Shown piece by piece: positions 11,310 through 44,052 of a stretch of DNA of 64,000 nt. The notes below the pieces were generated by a model. That model worked only from the letters and a program-made list of their open reading frames with translations. It was not told the DNA's origin and did no database searches. A program made the translations under genes and the position numbers. The stretch is from Pogonophryne albipinna (taxonomy: Eukaryota; Chordata; Actinopteri; Perciformes; Artedidraconidae): the NCBI GenBank assembly GCA_028583405.1, contig CM053256.1, positions 4,659,995 to 4,723,994 of the forward strand. The letters run 5' to 3'. Position 1 is the first letter of the stretch. Each line of letters begins with the position of its first letter.

Positions 11310-11901
11310 AGAAACACACGTGTTTTATTGGCAGTATTTACAATATGAATGGAGTAAGACTCTCACACAAATCAATGAGTTTATATACAGTTTATTTACA
11401 CAAAGCAATCATCCCACAGTCTTTCACAGTGATTGTTGCTGAACAGAAACACATAAACTGAGATTATTTTCAGGCAGAGGTAGACATGAGTTTTGTATTT
11501 TAAAAAATACATATAAATGCACAAAACTCTATTGCATGACCATATGAACACTATTTACAATCAATTAGTTCTCAGAAACACATAACATTTTAAGAGTGGT
11601 CCCTGATGTTGCAAACAAGTATTAGTGCTTCAAATGCCCCTGGGCTGTTGTTTTTGGGCTGATATGCTATATTAATGGGTCAGTTTTTGGAACACTTTTG
11701 TCTAATTTGATCCACTATTTAAGAAAAATCTAAAATATTGATTGATTGCATGAATTTGATGAGTTTTTAAAATCTTTTTATTCCCTGAAATGCAGCATCT
11801 TGGCTCTCTGCATCATCCTCACCCGTACTGCACTTCAGCCAGGGCTCGAGGAGGCAGTGTTTACTTCATAGGCTGGTTTAAGTCCTCCTGGCACCCATTC
11901 C
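11310..11901 (-). other. Probable 3' UTR of etv2
   Basis: Follows the etv2 stop at 11902-11904. A minus-strand AATAAA (tttatt at 11324-11329) gives a plausible polyadenylation signal and a 3' UTR of about 0.6 kb. Confidence 0.45.
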
Positions 11902-17239
<5,338 letters not shown>

Positions 17240-18568
17240 GTCTCTTTTTCTCCCAGATCCACACACGCTATTCACCGGCTTCACGGAAACAGAGAGTGGT
17301 CAGTCCCGGCCGGACCGGTCCCGTTTTAAACGCGTCGGAGGTGGGAGGGGCTCTGCGTCGTGACCGGGTTTGTTTAATGGAGCGTGACGTCATACGCACC
17401 CTCCCTATAACACAAAGCAACTAAACCTTCATTCATAAAATTCCCCCTGACAAATAAATCATCCGGTAAAATATATTAAATCACGACCAGCTCAAACATT
17501 GGAACATATTCAGAAACTGTACTTCAGTAATGATGTCAACATACACTATAAAAGTATTCAGGAGCAAGTAAATCATGCGACAAAAGTGTTAGCAACCAGA
17601 AGAAGGCTATCAAAAGTATGGCCAAACTCATACGGCAGCAGAATTTATATGTCAATGTATGCAGTCATACTATAGAGGCTATTATTTGATTGCTGATAAA
17701 ATTACAATTATTGTTTTAGCCTTCCCAGCTCCAACACACTTTATAAGGTACATTTGTAATCGCATTTTAGCCTAGACGTTTTGTAGGCCTAAATATTTTA
17801 TCTGAAAAATAAAGCACAGTAAAAGGTAATGGCATTGCTCAAGTAGATTATACCTAAGAGAAACATCAGACAACATCATACAATGAAGGATGATTTATTG
17901 ATTACAAAAATATATTTAAAAAGAAAATGAACGACGTTAAAGATGACCTCCACTCTAATAATAATGGTTCATAATTAACATAGTTGCAGATCTATGAACA
18001 CCACATCTCAAAACCCTAAAATAAAACATAATGTAAAAGATACAGCAATACACATTGTCACTGCAGCATATGGTTGGTTAGCAAATCAATACGGTTCATT
18101 ATTTATCGATACAAATAATTGAACTACTCATACAATAGGAAACCACGTTATTAATCCCACATGGGGAAGTTTAGTTAATAAACCTGTAGAGGATTACATT
18201 AAAAAAAAAATCCATAGAAAAATGTAAGAATAAAGAAAACATGGCGGAATAATTGGCAGCCAAAACAACAGTGTTATTTTTATATTCTCTCACTGAATGG
18301 CTCTCTGATTGTCTGACAGGCGGGACTCAATAACTGAGCCAATGTTTGGGTGGGGATGAAGTGCAGGCTTTTGAAATCAGAGCAGTCGGTTTCTAATTAG
18401 GTGGGAGGAAGAAAGAAAAAATCTCTGTATCTTTAGAAACCATTCGACACAACAATGGCCCGTAATTTTTTTTTTTTAAAACACAAGTACTTGCTGAAGA
18501 AAGTCTGAATCACGGCGTGAGTGGCTGCAGCAGATAAGGCCGACCCCAGGGCCTTGTATAAACAAACA

Positions 18569-18571
<3 letters not shown>

Positions 18572-18647
<76 letters not shown>

Positions 18648-18664
18648 TGCGCGCACACACACGC
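18572..18664 (+). repeat. CA dinucleotide microsatellite
   Basis: AC run to about 18645, followed by a short GCGC break and more CA. It lies between etv2 and fli1b. Confidence 0.97.
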
Positions 18665-20386
18665 ATCTGGAAAAGTGGAGCTGGGTGAAATCGTGCGCGT
18701 CGGTGGGAGACGGGAGTCGTGATTGGAGCCCCTCCTCAAGAAAAGGACACAACGGGGGTAAGGTTACATAACACGAAGTGATTAACAACCGTCTGCAGTC
18801 AACTATCAGGACTCCACCTGGGGTAACAGGGGGTTAAAGTAAACGGTCACGGAGCAATACAAACATCAACAAAATGTGGGAAATTTAAAGAAAAATAAAA
18901 GTTGTAATGGCACTCTACACTGGAGTAGTGGACGTTTCATGAAGAAATGTTTTCGTGAAATAAAGTCTTTGTTCATGCTAAGACTCGATTAAAACACTTA
19001 AATCTTCCCTTATTGTCAGCACACAATGTTCCTGCATTGGAAACCTAAGTAGGACTTTGTGTAAGTTGAGCAAAATGAGGTCATTTTAAAATTGTAAAAG
19101 TACTCGAGCCCTGTGACAGTATTTAGGCCTATACAATTTATTTGATGGATTATTGCTCCTCATGCATTTTCTTTTTCACGAATGGATTAATCTGATGACT
19201 CCTGCAGTGATTGTTCCATGAGTTTGTGAAACGTATTAAAATAATGACAAATGCCATCACAAAACCCCAAAGTTCCAAATGTTTGGAAATGTTGACTTAT
19301 CTATAATCATATCTCTTCATATGTTTAGTTTGTAAAGTACATTTGCCGATATGTGTAGTAAAAAGTAAAATACTGTATTTTGCTCTGAAATGTGGTAAGT
19401 AAAAAGTACAATGAAAATACTTTTGTAAAAGTATCAAAAGTTTGTACTTAACTTCTGTACATCAATTAATGAGCACTGAATGAAACAGGAAGTGTAATTA
19501 AAAACTGCTTAGTTGCTTTTGCACTTTTTATATCCTATAGACGGGAAGGAATGAATTGCTCTATTTCTGTTCTGATCTTTCTGTTTTTAACAACTTAAAT
19601 AGTTTGGCTTATTTGATGCGTAAGTATACCTGCAGTATTCTGAATGCATATCCTCTTGGTTGATTGTATTTGTTGGAAGACGCTTTGGATAAAATATAAA
19701 TAATGTGTAATCTTTGAAGAAGGGAGTTGCCTAACATTTGGTTATTTTCAAGAACATTCATTAAGTTTAAGGCTAAGCTAAAATGTTATCAGGTCTGTCT
19801 CAAAACAACAGTTAGGTGACCATAAGCATTGAAACAGGATTTAGTCCTGAATGTAGTCCTCCTGTCCATGGCCTTTAAGAAATACACATCAATGTTAACC
19901 TCTGTTTGTGCACATATTCAAAATCTGAAGTTAATATAGGGCTCCAGCAGTTAGAGTTAGACACATCCCATGGATATTTAGTGACAGTCTGCACTGCAGT
20001 ATCAATCTTATAAGCTGTTGTGAATTGATTATGGTACATTATCATACGCTGGTGTTTATTGTGCCATGTAAGCATGTATATGACATGATGTCTCCAAAAG
20101 TGCACATCTTGTAGAGATCTTCTTTTTTTGTATCCACCAACACTATTTTGTTCTGACACTTTACAGGCTTTCAGTATTCAGCACCTTTTACTTTCACTTC
20201 TGTTTAACTATTGCAAAACACTAATCAAGTGTTGTTTTAAATGATGTTAAGTATGTCATGTTTTCCAATGTCCACACACGAATCTACTGCAACACACACG
20301 AACTAGCTTGTGTTTTGCCCTTCTGAGCAGTAAGTGACTGTTGTTTCATGAGAAGTAGTTTCAGAACAGTGACTTCACTTCCCAAT

Positions 20387-20390
<4 letters not shown>

Positions 20391-20449
<59 letters not shown>
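20391..20449 (+). repeat. GA dinucleotide microsatellite near the fli1b start
   Basis: AG run of about 59 bp with one GGG interruption, ending 164 bp before the fli1b start codon and so probably in its promoter or 5' UTR. GA tracts can bind GAGA-type factors. Confidence 0.95.
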
Positions 20450-20451
<2 letters not shown>

Positions 20452-20612
20452 TTGTCATCCGGTTTTGGTCTGCGAGCAAAAAATTGTAACTGCAATGGTT
20501 TGCGCCATAGAGCCAATGCACCCCTGCATGCATTGAAGTGAGGTTAGAAGGCTTAATTATCTGCACCATTTATTAAAAACGACTAAATGACAAAGACTGC
20601 AAAGCTGCTGCA

Positions 20613-35032
<14,420 letters not shown>

Positions 35033-35555
35033 GGAGGATTCATTTCACACCTGGACGAGACCACATGAAAGAGGAACCCGAACAAGTAGATAAAAAAAGA
35101 CAGCAACTCCATCCAGGATGCACCTGAGCTGAACCCTGTCTGAAAATGAAGGTGAAATGACGCTACGGTCTGTTTATATAAAGGACATTAACATGTCATC
35201 TTTGTCACATTCCTTCTTTAAAGTGGACAAGACATGAGGGTTAGTTAACGGAGGAAGGGGACATTTTTTTTAAGTTCCAAGATTTTTAATGAATATACTG
35301 ATGACACTGTATTAACGGTTATTCGAATGATATTAAGCCAAGTTTATTTTGTAAGTACTTTGTTTAATTTGTAAAGTCATAGCATTTACTGTGTGAATGG
35401 CATAACTGTATTTTCAATTATAAAAGGTTGAAGCTGCCGCTATCCCATTCAATGACCTGACATTTGTAAAAGAATTTGTACAGAATGATGGTTAAGTAGC
35501 AATATAACATTTACTCACGATGTAAAGCTAATAAATGATGCTTGTATCTGGAAAT
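35033..35555 (+). other. Probable 3' UTR of fli1b
   Basis: Runs from the conserved-frame stop at 35030-35032 to an AATAAA at 35530-35535. Confidence 0.55.
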
Positions 35556-36329
35556 TGGCTCCTGGGTTTTATTATATTCATATTTTGTACCGGAATTTGT
35601 CTTTTTGGTAATGGAAAAATTACTTCGTTACCTTTGTTAAAAGGAATAGAAAACATTTTAGCACATTCGCCTTTTCACTTGTGACAGGACTGATTCTTCT
35701 CTCGTTTGGCAATAAGCTAAAACCAGCAGCTTAGTCCAAACACTGAAAGAAGTGGGAAACCGCTTGCTTGATTCTGTCAAAATGAACTTCTTATGCTAAT
35801 CAATTTAACACATTGTGTATTGTTTTTAAAGCCCTATAACATGCTGATTTATGCTAGGATAAAAATAAGGGCTGCAGCTTAATATACAACTTATATGTTT
35901 GACTATTAGTTTTAAGAGACGATTGGTAAATGCTGAATGTAGCAAGTGACAAATAAATCCAATCCAGTTTTACAGTTAGTGTTAACAACGTCTGCCTCAA
36001 ACACGTAGTAGTAATAATAAATATAAAAGACAAAGTTGGCATCAAAAACATTTAAATCAACCGCTGGATTATTGCTTTCAGCTTGTAAGGAAATGAGCCA
36101 CCCAGACTGAATGTATCACTGTATATACTTCAACTTTATTTGACGAAACCAAAAATGTCCTCAAATTGTGTGAGTTGCTGCGACCTTCTTCTCCTCCTCC
36201 TTCTTCTTCTTCTTCTTCTCCTCAACAGCAGAGCCCTTCACCAACTCCTCCTCACCTTCCATCTCAACCCAGGTCACTCCTCTGCATCCAATCGGCCAGT
36301 CCTCCCCAGAGTCCTCCACCTTACCAAAT
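35556..36329. other. Tail-to-tail intergenic region
   Basis: Lies between the 3' ends of fli1b and the ZP3-like gene. A CTT/CTC tract (about 36185-36225) falls in the probable 3' UTR of the latter. Nothing else was recognised. Confidence 0.5.
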
Positions 36330-39300
36330 TCAGTCTGTTCTCTCTTCAGGCTGCGAAGATTTCCTCCACTCAGTCACCTCGCTCTTCGTCTCTGGCTGAG
36401 GTGCCACTTTTGTTGTTGTCGTCGTTGTTGCTGTGGAGACCTTCTTCCTCTTCAGGGCTGTGGTGAGTTTCCCTTTAGGATCTATTGTCCACGGCTTGCT
36501 GCTGATTACTTTGGTCACTGGAAAATATAGAATTGTTGATATAAGTGTATAGTTTGTTTGAAAAATACATTAGAAATAACCAAAATATATAATAAATTCA
36601 CATGGTGGCAGTTACACTACAAAATAAAAAATAGGTTTAGAATAAAACTGCATGCATCCAGTTACATGTAGCAGTAAAAACCTACATATTTCATTTAAAA
36701 AAGGAAGTTCCCACAGTGGCAAAGTTAGATTTAAACTCTGTAATGATAGTAAACATTTAGTAAATTATTACAATAGGGGAACAAGGTGCTTTACAAAATG
36801 GAAGACATACAGAATAATTAAAAACAAAAAAAGAGGGCTAGATTGTCTTCAAAGCAGAAGCTGGTGTGTTTCAGTTTATATACACAGTCTATGGTTTCAA
36901 TATGTATAATTAACACATACCAGAGTTAATGTTGCATTTGTTGGACACTAGTTACAGCTGCAAATCACACCTATTTTTACACTAGTGGCTATTTACTGCT
37001 CCATGATACCGTATTTCAGGGATCACCAACTACATTTGTCCAAGGGCCAAAATGTATCCAATAGACACTATCGCGGGCCGGGGGGGGGGTGGGGGGTACA
37101 GGTACTGCATAAAGCTTAGCAGACTCTTCACGCTAACGAAGGATCACTTCTAGGCAGGGTTGGGAGGGTTACTTTGTAAATGTAATCAGTTACTGATTAC
37201 TGAATACATGCTCTGAAAGTAATCAGAATACAGTTACAGTTACGTGTCTTATAAAAGTAACGTGTTCAGGTTACTTTTAGAATACTTTTGGAATACTTTC
37301 TTTTTCCATAACAGATGGGTATGTTTTGGTGAGCAGGAGACACTTGTTTTACTGTTTTAATGGCTTATCAAGAACTCAAACACAACATCTTGGTGTCATT
37401 CTGGACAGCTCCCTCTCATCTGCACCCCACATAAAAAACATCACCCGGACTGCATTCTCCTACTGTAAACCTTTCCTTAGAATATGTTATGAATTGTAAG
37501 GTGTCCTTGGGTGCTTTGAAAGGCGCCCCTAAATAGAATGAATTATCATTATTATTATTATTATTATTATCTGAAACGATGTAATAACTTTTAAAACTTG
37601 TTCCAGTCACTTGCCCCATGCCTTCAGCAGCAGCAGGCCATTCACTTTGATTTGATCCCGTTATAAATGTCATCATTTCAACAATAAAGAAATGCTACAT
37701 AAACGTTATTTTGCACATTTTATCGAACCATCTCCGTTTCTAACTTTCAATATAGTTTAAAAGAGATCTCTCTCTCTCTCATCTGCGTGCGGGGGCAGGG
37801 CCTCACAGACACGCTGCATCTCTCTCACTCACAGACATGCTGCAGCGCTGTGCAGTGTGCACACAGTTCTGCCGGTAATGAATATTACATTTTGTGAGGA
37901 AACTTTTCCACCAATAATTCCAGTAAGTATTCCAAAATGTATTCACTTCAGGTTTACGAAAGTAACTGTAATCAGATTACTCGTTTTTCAAATGTAACGC
38001 CAGCTGAATACACTTAGCCTACTTGATTTTTGTATTCTGATTACGTAACGCCGTTACATATATTCCGTTACAACCCAACCCTGCTTCTAGTCTACTGTCC
38101 CGCAGCTCCTGCCTCTCTGTTGGACTCTGTCGCAGCGGGGCTGCTGCTGTGGTGCTGAGCGCACAAAGCAGACTCTTCACAACGAAGGATCACTTCTTCT
38201 TCTTCTTCAAGGAAGGGGAGGTTTCGCAGTACGCAGTCTACTGTCCCGCAGCTGCTGCCTCTCTGTTGGACTCCGGTACTGCACCTTACTCACGAGACGT
38301 TGTAAAAAAAAAAAATGGGTGGGGGGCGAACGCAGTAACCACTCCGCCAACGCCACAGTCACCCCCGTCGTGCGGGCCGGATGAGAATGTCTGGCGGGCC
38401 GGATGTGGCCCGCGGGCCGCCAGTTGGTGGTCACTGCCGTATTTGATCAACCGCAGTGCTTGAGTTCATGGTAATAAAAGATTGAAAGTGTTCCTAATAT
38501 GTTTTAAACAACAACAATTGTGCTCTATGGCACAGAGTAATACGCTCTATCTTTGACTACTGATACAATCCTTGTGGTAGGATTATGGCACTGCTGCTTT
38601 TAATCTTGATTTCTTTATTTGTTGACATTGAGAATTGATTTTGAATACATGAACGGTAAGCAGAATGCGTTTCATTTTGGAAATGAGTGAAGCAATGACC
38701 GACCTTTGGATGCAGCAGAGCTACAGTTGGAGTCGCAGCAGGTGCACACAGAGTCAGGTCCATACAGCTCAACCCATCTGAGGAGAAAAACAACAACAAA
38801 AACAGTGATGACGAGATGATCCCTTTTGTGTTTTTTACAGCATAATTTGACCTTTTATTTCTTTCCGTCATATGCCACATTACAACATTAAAATATCTGA
38901 AATGAAGAGACACAGGCTATATATGTTTGCCTAGTTGTGTAGTTACATAATCACAGGTTTTAAACCATTTTTTAACCAGAAATCTGTCATTTCAATAAAG
39001 GTAACCCTTCATTTCATTTGAACAGTTGGAATAGTGCCATATCTCCTTTCAGCATGCGTCCACTGTTTTCTAGGAGCTGTCATAAATTAGCATTTTATCC
39101 AGTTTAACGACACTTCAGATCTTAGTCTTTTAAACTATATGCTTTAAGTGGATGGAAATCTGGAGTAATAAGAGAAACAAGCTGAGCAAACATTAACAGC
39201 AGCAGCCAATGAGCAACAGAAAAAGACTTTAACCCGTTTTAATTACCCTGCCTGTTTGGAGAGGAAGAGACCTATGCATTATACGGCTCATGATAAAAAG

Positions 39301-42300
39301 CCCATGAACAATGAAGGAATCCTAATTGGGAGAAACGGCCTACAAGAATGGCAATGGACACCCCCAAACTCTGCTTTTGTTATAGTTTTCTAATTAAGTG
39401 ACCTCTAGTGGCAGAACAAACTAACCTTCTTTCTTTTGTGTCGTAGTTGCAGGACTTAGCTCTGGGTGTGGGGACAGAGCTGCTTACAGACATGGAGCAG
39501 TGCATGTAGAGCTGCTACAGGAGATAACATCAAACAAGTTACACATCAAATGGTCTTTTAGTGGCATGGTACTCGAACAAAAACAGACAATTTTGCTTAA
39601 ACTTAAAGAATTCTTGCTCACCTGGCCTGTCATGCCTGTGAACAAGAAGGCATCCACAGAGAATCTCACAGTATTTCTTTTGTATAGGATGAATCTGGAG
39701 CGACTGTCCTTGCTTTCAACCATACACCTTCAGAAGGAGAGAAAGCCTGTCTATTACTTATGCCCTTTTTTCTATAGAGATGTTTTTTTGTGACCAATAT
39801 TCTCAAAGTCTTTATTTTGTGTTGGCGTGAGGTGTTTTTTTTACCCATAGTTGGCCACGACTGGAAACTGACGCGTGGAGTTGTGGGACCTCTCTGGAGT
39901 CGCGTAACAGAAGTGGACGTACAGTCTTTGGTCTTCTGACAGGGCCGGGGCTTTTGCCTCAAAATACATTGGTTGCCCAAGCTCGTACTGATCTGACGGA
40001 GAAAGCCTTTCCCACTGAGCTATAAATAAGAGAAGAAGAAAACAGTCAGGCAACAACAACAGCAGATTCCAAATGCATCCTCATTCGTGCAGTAAAAAAT
40101 ATATTTAATTAAATGTAAAGACTGAGATGCATGACACCACACATTTGTATTTAATCCCAGTCTTCCATATTGTATGATGTAGCACAGGTTGGCGTTTGCG
40201 TGTTAACCAACTAACACATTTGTTTTGTGGATAGAAAAAGCCAATAATTAATCAAAATGCTCCATTGTTTTTTCTGTGTGAGTCTATTAAAAAAAGGGCA
40301 GAGGCCATTGTTGGGAAAATACTGAATGTATTCTTCCAATATCAGAGTAGCACATGATAACAAAGGCCCAACTGTAGCTGTGTACGTAACAGGATGTATG
40401 ATTACCTAGAAGAGCGTCAGGACTGTTTTAGGCATATGATAGCTATGTGAAAACGATTAACATGATGATTCAGCCTCTATGGAGATAGCCATATGACCGT
40501 CATGTTTATAGCTTACGCAGGTCTTAGCTAATCTGAACTAAACATTGTATACTGATTTGAACCGTATTCTCCATAGTGTGACTGTAACACCCTCTCTAAG
40601 CATGTCAAGGACAATGTTCTGGGAACTATAGTTTTACCACGCAGCCCTGTATGTGATGACTACTTCCATTCTTGCAAGGATAATAAATACATACATGTAT
40701 CCTGATATTGAAGACCAAGCCGGTGACGAGTAATGCTTTCAAGCCATCAATCATTTTTTCCAAATAAAATCTCTTATTTTTCACAAACTAAATTGCAAGC
40801 ATATATATATATATCAGTGTGACATTAAGACATGTTTGCTGGTTTACCATTGTGTGGCGTCAGACGGAATTTCACTCTATTCTTCATTGGTTTGAAGATG
40901 TTGCGCGGTTGACTCTTGGGTCTGTAGCCAATTTTGTAGGAGTATTGGTACCTAAACATTTAAAACATGGTTAGGATTAATAAACAAGTGTTTCTATATG
41001 ATCTTTAAGTTAAATGGGTTAAAAAAAACATTATTTCTAGTATGGATCCACATACCTGTTATAAAAGCATGAAACAGGCAGGATGAAGGAAACGGCTCTT
41101 CTGATTGGTCCTTGGAGCTGTGGTGATTTATATTGTAGTTTGTTTGAATAGGTCATCTGATTATTAATTATCTGCAAAGAAACAAACCAGCTTGATTATC
41201 AATCTTCCTTAAACAAGACTAAAGTGTCCCACAGCTTTGCTGGCAGCTCTGTGAGACCATAGTTAGCAGGGTACAGCTAACCTTAGAGCTAAATGCTAAG
41301 ATCAGCATGCCATACTGGCTAAGATCATTCTAACAAGCAAATGATTAGCATGTATCCGTTAAACATGCTCATTGTCTTAGTTTAGCGTGTTAGCATGCTT
41401 ACATTTTCAAATAAGTGATGTTATATCTGGATGGTACAGATCAAAATGTAAGACTTTACCTTATGACGATGTATGAATTGCATGACTATCCTAGATGGTT
41501 GTCAAGATTTGGGCTGCAACTAACAATTATTTATTTATCAACTAATTGCTGGATAAACATTACAAAAAAGTGAAGAATCGTCATCAAAGTAGGCTTAGGC
41601 TACTCAAGGGGCCTCAGCTGACTTCATTAAGTGTCTGGTTTTGCATGACCAACATAACACTCAACCAACAATAACAAAAGACAAAGAAAAGAGGCAAACA
41701 CACATTTGAGAAACGTGAACAGTTTTTTTTAACACATTCGATTGAAAAACGATTAATTTATTTATTAATGCAGCTGTGTGGCGCTACAGGAAAAGTCAGA
41801 ATAACCAAATTCAGTAGGATTCATCCTTTGGTAAGCATGAATGCATACCAGATTTGGCACCAATCATAGGCTAAGTAGGCCTACAGTACCAGAGGTGGAA
41901 AAAGTACTCAGATCTTGTACTCAAGTAAAAGTAGAAGCACCAGAGTGTAGGAATACTCCTTTACAAGTAAATGTTGTGCATTGAACATGTTATAAATAAA
42001 AAGTAGAAAAGTATTTGCATCAACATATACTTCACTAAAAGTGAAAGTAATTAGATCATATGTTTTGATATTAAAGTGTTATCAAAGCTGGTAAAAGATG
42101 AAGCTAGTTTTAATTAATTTGTATACTGCAGATTATACTGCATTAATCCAAATCTGAAAATACACTTGGTTTATTGAATACATGTAGTGGAGTAAAGTAC
42201 ACGATTTACCTCTGAATTGTAGGAGAGCAGAAGTACAAAGTAGCAAAAACTTGAAGTACAAGTATCTCGGAATTGTACTTAACTTAAGTACAGTAGGCCT

Positions 42301-42937
42301 ACTTGATTTAATCTGTTTAGTTACTTCAAACCTCTGATAAGTACCAATGCATCAAATAAACGTTACGAAACTATCGACCCACTAACAGGCCGATATTCCT
42401 GGGTAGGCCTAGTGCCACGCAGCTTAGGCTACTTGGCTAAAACTGGTTTAAAAACTAAGTATTGTAAAGTCTTACCGTGCGTTTGGTCCCACACATGCCT
42501 AGATCATATTTAAAATATATGTAATTCTCTGTAGTTTTGCTGATTTGGCATGACCCCAGTTTGAGACGAGAGTACGGTTCACCGTTGCCCAGAATGCTCC
42601 TCTGCACCTGCACCAGCATCTTGTTGCTCTTGCACGAAATCCTCACGGAATCACCCTTAACACCGGGCGCGTCGGTAATATTAGTCCGAGCCGGGAACAG
42701 GAGGTCCCGGACGGGCTCGGGTAGAGGCTCCTGTCCGGTGCCTCTGGATGGAGTAAACTGCTCCTTCTCCACCAGCGGGAACCTGGAGTCCACAAACACG
42801 GGGAGCTGGAGGTATGGCTGCGGCAGAGGCAGTCTCATCACTTGGGTCGGCTGTGTTAGAGCTTCAAAACCCGGTACTGTTCCTCCATAAATGGTGGACA
42901 ACAGGGGCAGCATGAACAACAGGGACAGGTAAACCAT
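36330..42937 (-). CDS. ZP3-type zona pellucida (egg-coat) glycoprotein, eight exons, about 437 aa
   Basis: Exons (minus): 42937-42476, 41171-41056, 40951-40848, 40019-39845, 39727-39622, 39514-39426, 38777-38704, 36517-36330. Phases are consistent and the ORF is intact. It starts with a signal peptide (MVYLSLLFMLPLLSTIYGG) and a Pro-rich spacer. The ZP domain follows, with spaced cysteines in VRISCKSNKM, LGSCQIS, DLGMCGTKR, ILPVSCFYN and HFCYATPERS (ZP-N and start of ZP-C), then NYGCMVESKD and QLYMHCSMS. A Cys-rich segment (DSVCTCCDSNC) is typical of ZP3. Exon 8 encodes a basic stretch (ALKRKK) and a Thr-rich tail with no membrane anchor. Eight exons and this cysteine layout match ZP3. Such proteins polymerise into the fish chorion. 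The paralogue number among the many fish zp3 genes was not assigned. Confidence 0.88.
37017..38436. mobile_element. Non-autonomous hAT element in ZP3-like intron 7, itself interrupted
   Basis: Termini CAGGGATCACCAACT and AGTTGGTGGTCACTG are inverted repeats. Both sides carry the 8-bp duplication ccgtattt (37009-37016 and 38437-38444). The right part has an internal duplication (gcagactcttcac and ctactgtcccgcagct blocks each occur twice). A second element is nested at 37155-38083. Confidence 0.93.
37155..38083. mobile_element. Second element nested inside the hAT element
   Basis: Termini CAGGGTTGGG and CCCAACCCTG, followed inward by related gtaatcagttactgattac and taacgccgttac sequence. Flanks are cttctagg (37147-37154) and cttctagt (38084-38091), an 8-bp duplication with one change. 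It contains an ATT trinucleotide run and a short TC run. Confidence 0.85.
41890..42336. mobile_element. hAT-type MITE in ZP3-like intron 1 (CAGAGGTGGAA family)
   Basis: Begins CAGAGGTGGAAAAAGTACTC and ends TTCAAACCTCTG. It matches the outer parts of the element at 58750-60957. Flanking 8-mers tacagtac and ataagtac agree at 5 of 8 bases, so the target duplication is only partly preserved. Confidence 0.75.
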
Positions 42938-44052
42938 GCCCGGGAGTTCTAGGTTTTATTTTTAGAATTAAACTTCACCTTTAACTATAGAGTATTATCA
43001 CTGAAATCTGTTGATTTTGGTACCCTGTTTTTAACATGTCATGTCAATTTGCACAAGTGGAACTAATAACATCAAAGATGGCGCCTTTTCCTTTCTGGTG
43101 AGCCAATTGGTGAGCTCGAGGGGACTTTTAAGGGAAAAGACTTGTAATTAGTGACATTGGTAACACCTGTGGGGTTTTTACCTGTTAGGACGAATACAAT
43201 ATCTGTTGTGAGAAACAGTTTTTCAACATGCAAATTAAACAGGATTTTACCTGAATGAATAAAACATTGGATCCAAACAATACTTATTATTCAATCATTT
43301 ATTTTGTTAAAATCATTTAATACCATGTTTTAGAGCAATTATGTTTCTTTACTCTGAATTGTGCTAATGCTACCACTGCATGTGTGGCCTTTTGATGGAA
43401 TGTCTTCCCCATTTAGTGGAGAATCTAATACAAAGAGTACATATTTACACACAAATTGCAAAACCCTCTGTTTTATCACAATCTGAAAATATTAAAACAT
43501 GGGAAGTTAAACATGTTAAACTCATCCCAGGTACGTCTTGAGTTAGCAATTATAAGACAAACATAATTGTGTTTTTCATTTCACAGGCATACTCGGTTAA
43601 GATTAGCGCATATTTATTCAAAGGAATTTGTGTTCAATGACAGTCCTTTAGAGCAGGGGGTTACAACCTGGGCGTCAGCAAGTTCTTTAAATAAAAAAAC
43701 AACGTTTAAGTTTGTTTGATTGTTAAATAAAATAGAAGAATAAGATTAAAAGTTCCTTTTAAAATAACAGGAAAACTCATATCTGATGAAACATTCACAG
43801 GAAATAATCATCGAAATCGCTCATTTTACACAGATTTTCTGCAGTTATTGCATTCATACTTTGGTTTGACTATACAGTTGTTATGCACTGTTATTGTGTG
43901 TTATTATGCATTGATTACAATATGAAATATCAATATAATACATCACTTAACATGTGTCAGGAGTCATTCTTTTTACTCAAAAGGGGTCCCTTCAGAAAAA
44001 AGGCAACGCCGCTTCATGTGTTAAGCTAGTTCTCTGCCACATGTTTTTCTAT
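42938..44052. other. Intergenic between the ZP3-like and Ly6 genes
   Basis: Holds the upstream region of the ZP3-like gene and the 3' flank of the Ly6 gene. No element was confidently recognised. Confidence 0.4.

Larger units (their letters stand above)
17240..20612. promoter_or_regulatory. Shared upstream region of etv2 and fli1b
   Basis: 3.4 kb between the two divergent start codons. The etv2-proximal 170 bases are GC-rich and contain a perfect TGACGTCA (CRE/AP-1-type) site at 17385-17392 and a gggaggggc GC-box-like sequence near 17344-17352. The remainder is AT-rich, with a CA microsatellite, a GA microsatellite and a small LINE/SINE-tail-like motif (cgctttggataaaa) near 19681. In zebrafish this neighbourhood carries endothelial enhancers. 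Which bases act here cannot be told from sequence alone. Confidence 0.5.

Noticed and set aside
35854..36051. Minus-strand frame between fli1b and the ZP3-like gene
   Set aside because: Low-complexity AT-rich frame without domain or splice evidence.
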